Shown one piece after another: positions 62,932 to 64,000 of a DNA stretch of 64,000 bases. Source of the stretch: Alteromonas sp. RKMC-009 (GTDB taxonomy: Bacteria > Pseudomonadota > Gammaproteobacteria > Enterobacterales > Alteromonadaceae); the NCBI RefSeq assembly GCF_003584565.2, contig NZ_CP031010.1, positions 2,728,001 through 2,792,000 of the forward strand, written 5' to 3'. Both the position numbers and the translations under genes were made by a program. The notes under the pieces are model-generated. The model was given only the letters and a program-made list of their open reading frames with translations, was not told the origin of the DNA and searched no databases. Each line of letters starts with the position of its first letter. The first letter of the stretch is position 1.

Positions 62932-64000
62932 GTGCAGTGCAAAAATCCGGGAGCCGGTCCACTCATCAAACGTGAACACTTTCCGTTTTTTATTCCGGCA
63001 TTTTTATTGTTTCTTATCTGTTTACCATTCTTTGCACCGGCACAGGATGCAAAGATTGCGCCTGACTCCCATAGTCAGGATAAGCTGAAAATCGCCATCC
63101 TTCTTCCCAACGACACGCCATTCTGGATGCGCGTTCTCAGCATGACTGAGCAAGCTGCAGAAGATCTTGACGTCGAACTCATCGTTTACTCTTTCAATCT
63201 ATCGCCGGAAAAAATGCGGCAAATGACCAGAGAAGCCCTGGACAGTGATATTGACGGTTTGATTTTTCAGGCCTGGGGTGATGCAGAAAAAGAGGTTCTG
63301 GCGCTGGCAGAAGAGCGTAAAGTTCCGTCTATATTGATAAATAACCGGATGCCGGACTCAACCCTTAAGCCACGAAAACAATTCAAATACTGGCTGGGCA
63401 GCATAACTGCGGATGATTATTCCATCGGAGAGCGGTTGATCAGTGGTCTGAGCCGCTTTACACATATTCACCGCACCGTAGACAGCCATAATGTACTCGC
63501 CATAGCCGGAGAGCCCGGCGATCCTTCCTCTACACGCCGCCTTGCAGGTTTACAGGCCTATGCAGACAGGCATCCTGAAATACAGCAGATTCGGGTTGAG
63601 TACGCTTACTGGAGTGAAGCCGAAGCCGGTGAAATTTTTGAGAAAGCCTGGATGGATAACCCGGATATCACAGAAGTGTGGTGTGTGAGCGATCTGATAG
63701 CAAAAGGCGTGGCGGATAAAATAGCTGAAATGGGGATCGCTGACCCGCCGGCAGTCGGCGGTGTCGACTGGGATACACCGACGGCTGACTATCTTGAATC
63801 GGGCCAGATAGTGGTCAGTATAGGTGGTCACTTTATGGATGGCGCCTGGGCAGTCGTGATGTTGCATGATTATCTTAACGGAGTGGATTTTGACAGCCAG
63901 AGAATTGAATTTGATTCTCTGATGATTACAGCGACACCGGATGATCTCACCCGTTACCTGCCCTTTTTTCAACTGCAACCGGACGGTATTCATTTTGACG
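62932..64000 (+). CDS. Periplasmic sugar-binding-like protein (partial, runs off window)
   Basis: An open frame from GTG at 62932 to the window end, at least 356 residues, with AGGA seven bases before the start. It has a long N-terminal region and hydrophobic signal segment (about residues 15-36, ending APAQ). The mature part has the type I periplasmic-binding-protein pattern: KLKIAILLPNDTPFWMRVL near 50, DGLIFQAWGD near 103, and AVGGVDWDTPTADYL near 275. Related domains serve ABC importers or sensor kinases. The C-terminus is outside the window, so it may be a free binding protein or a sensor input domain. Confidence 0.8.
   Translation, partial: MQCKNPGAGPLIKREHFPFFIPAFLLFLICLPFFAPAQDAKIAPDSHSQDKLKIAILLPNDTPFWMRVLSMTEQAAEDLDVELIVYSFNLSPEKMRQMTREALDSDIDGLIFQAWGDAEKEVLALAEERKVPSILINNRMPDSTLKPRKQFKYWLGSITADDYSIGERLISGLSRFTHIHRTVDSHNVLAIAGEPGDPSSTRRLAGLQAYADRHPEIQQIRVEYAYWSEAEAGEIFEKAWMDNPDITEVWCVSDLIAKGVADKIAEMGIADPPAVGGVDWDTPTADYLESGQIVVSIGGHFMDGAWAVVMLHDYLNGVDFDSQRIEFDSLMITATPDDLTRYLPFFQLQPDGIHFD

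Overview
The window reads as a chromosomal stretch of a marine gammaproteobacterium, most likely of the Alteromonadales (Alteromonas, Salinimonas or Aestuariibacter type). The reasons are the mfd-csiV pair, the thrS-infC-rpmI-rplT / pheST-ihfA block, the liu leucine-degradation genes, YaeQ and DUF3080 proteins, and a base composition near 50 % G+C by eye. I see no rRNA, tRNA, CRISPR array, insertion sequence or prophage. Genes are dense; only about 52518-52822 and 60600-60956 exceed 300 bases without a gene, and both hold regulatory sites.

Layout. 1-3133: end of a leucine/isovalerate degradation operon (liuC end, liuD, liuE). 3135-9083: mixed housekeeping and metabolic genes (MFS transporter, SRPBCC protein, purine-type nucleoside hydrolase, glgC, alpha/beta hydrolase, thioesterase). 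9114-14175: HDOD protein, a glycosyltransferase, a SufE-like protein with a DUF2750 protein, and two adjacent unrecognised genes. 14181-19613: a light-sensing module made of heme oxygenase, a bacteriophytochrome HWE kinase and a REC-PAS-GGDEF-EAL protein. 19702-31414: xthA, membrane and DJ-1-like proteins, a phosphoribosyltransferase, a lone LolC-type permease, PilZ, mfd, csiV, a SLC13 transporter and ybaK. 31426-39295: the translation block thrS-infC-rpmI-rplT and pheS-pheT-ihfA, all on the minus strand. 39556-45809: small metabolic and hypothetical genes and an RpiR-type regulator.

46040 to the right end is the most coherent region: a purine nucleoside scavenging and ureide degradation cluster. 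A tight operon encodes an AMI1-type amidase, a cytoplasmic gamma-glutamyltransferase-fold enzyme resembling oxamate amidohydrolase (HpxW), a TauE/SafE exporter, a ureidoglycine aminotransferase-like enzyme (PucG/HpxJ), an allantoate amidohydrolase-like enzyme (AllC/HpxK) and a cupin. This gene set fits the oxalurate branch of urate catabolism known from Klebsiella hpx genes. It is followed by a secreted ADGF-type adenosine deaminase with an NCS2 base permease, a TonB-dependent receptor with a 'nucleoside permease' (NUP) family periplasmic protein, a cytosolic adenine/adenosine deaminase, an AzgA-type purine permease, an exported RidA and a periplasmic binding protein that runs off the window. 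Three of these transcription units carry a 14-bp palindrome close to the RutR operator consensus (TGACCA-NN-TGGTCA). The inferred flow is: nucleosides cross the outer membrane through the receptor, are deaminated and split in the periplasm, bases enter by NCS2 permeases, and allantoate-derived ureidoglycine goes to oxalurate, oxamate and oxalate. Xanthine dehydrogenase, urate oxidase and allantoinase genes are not in the window.
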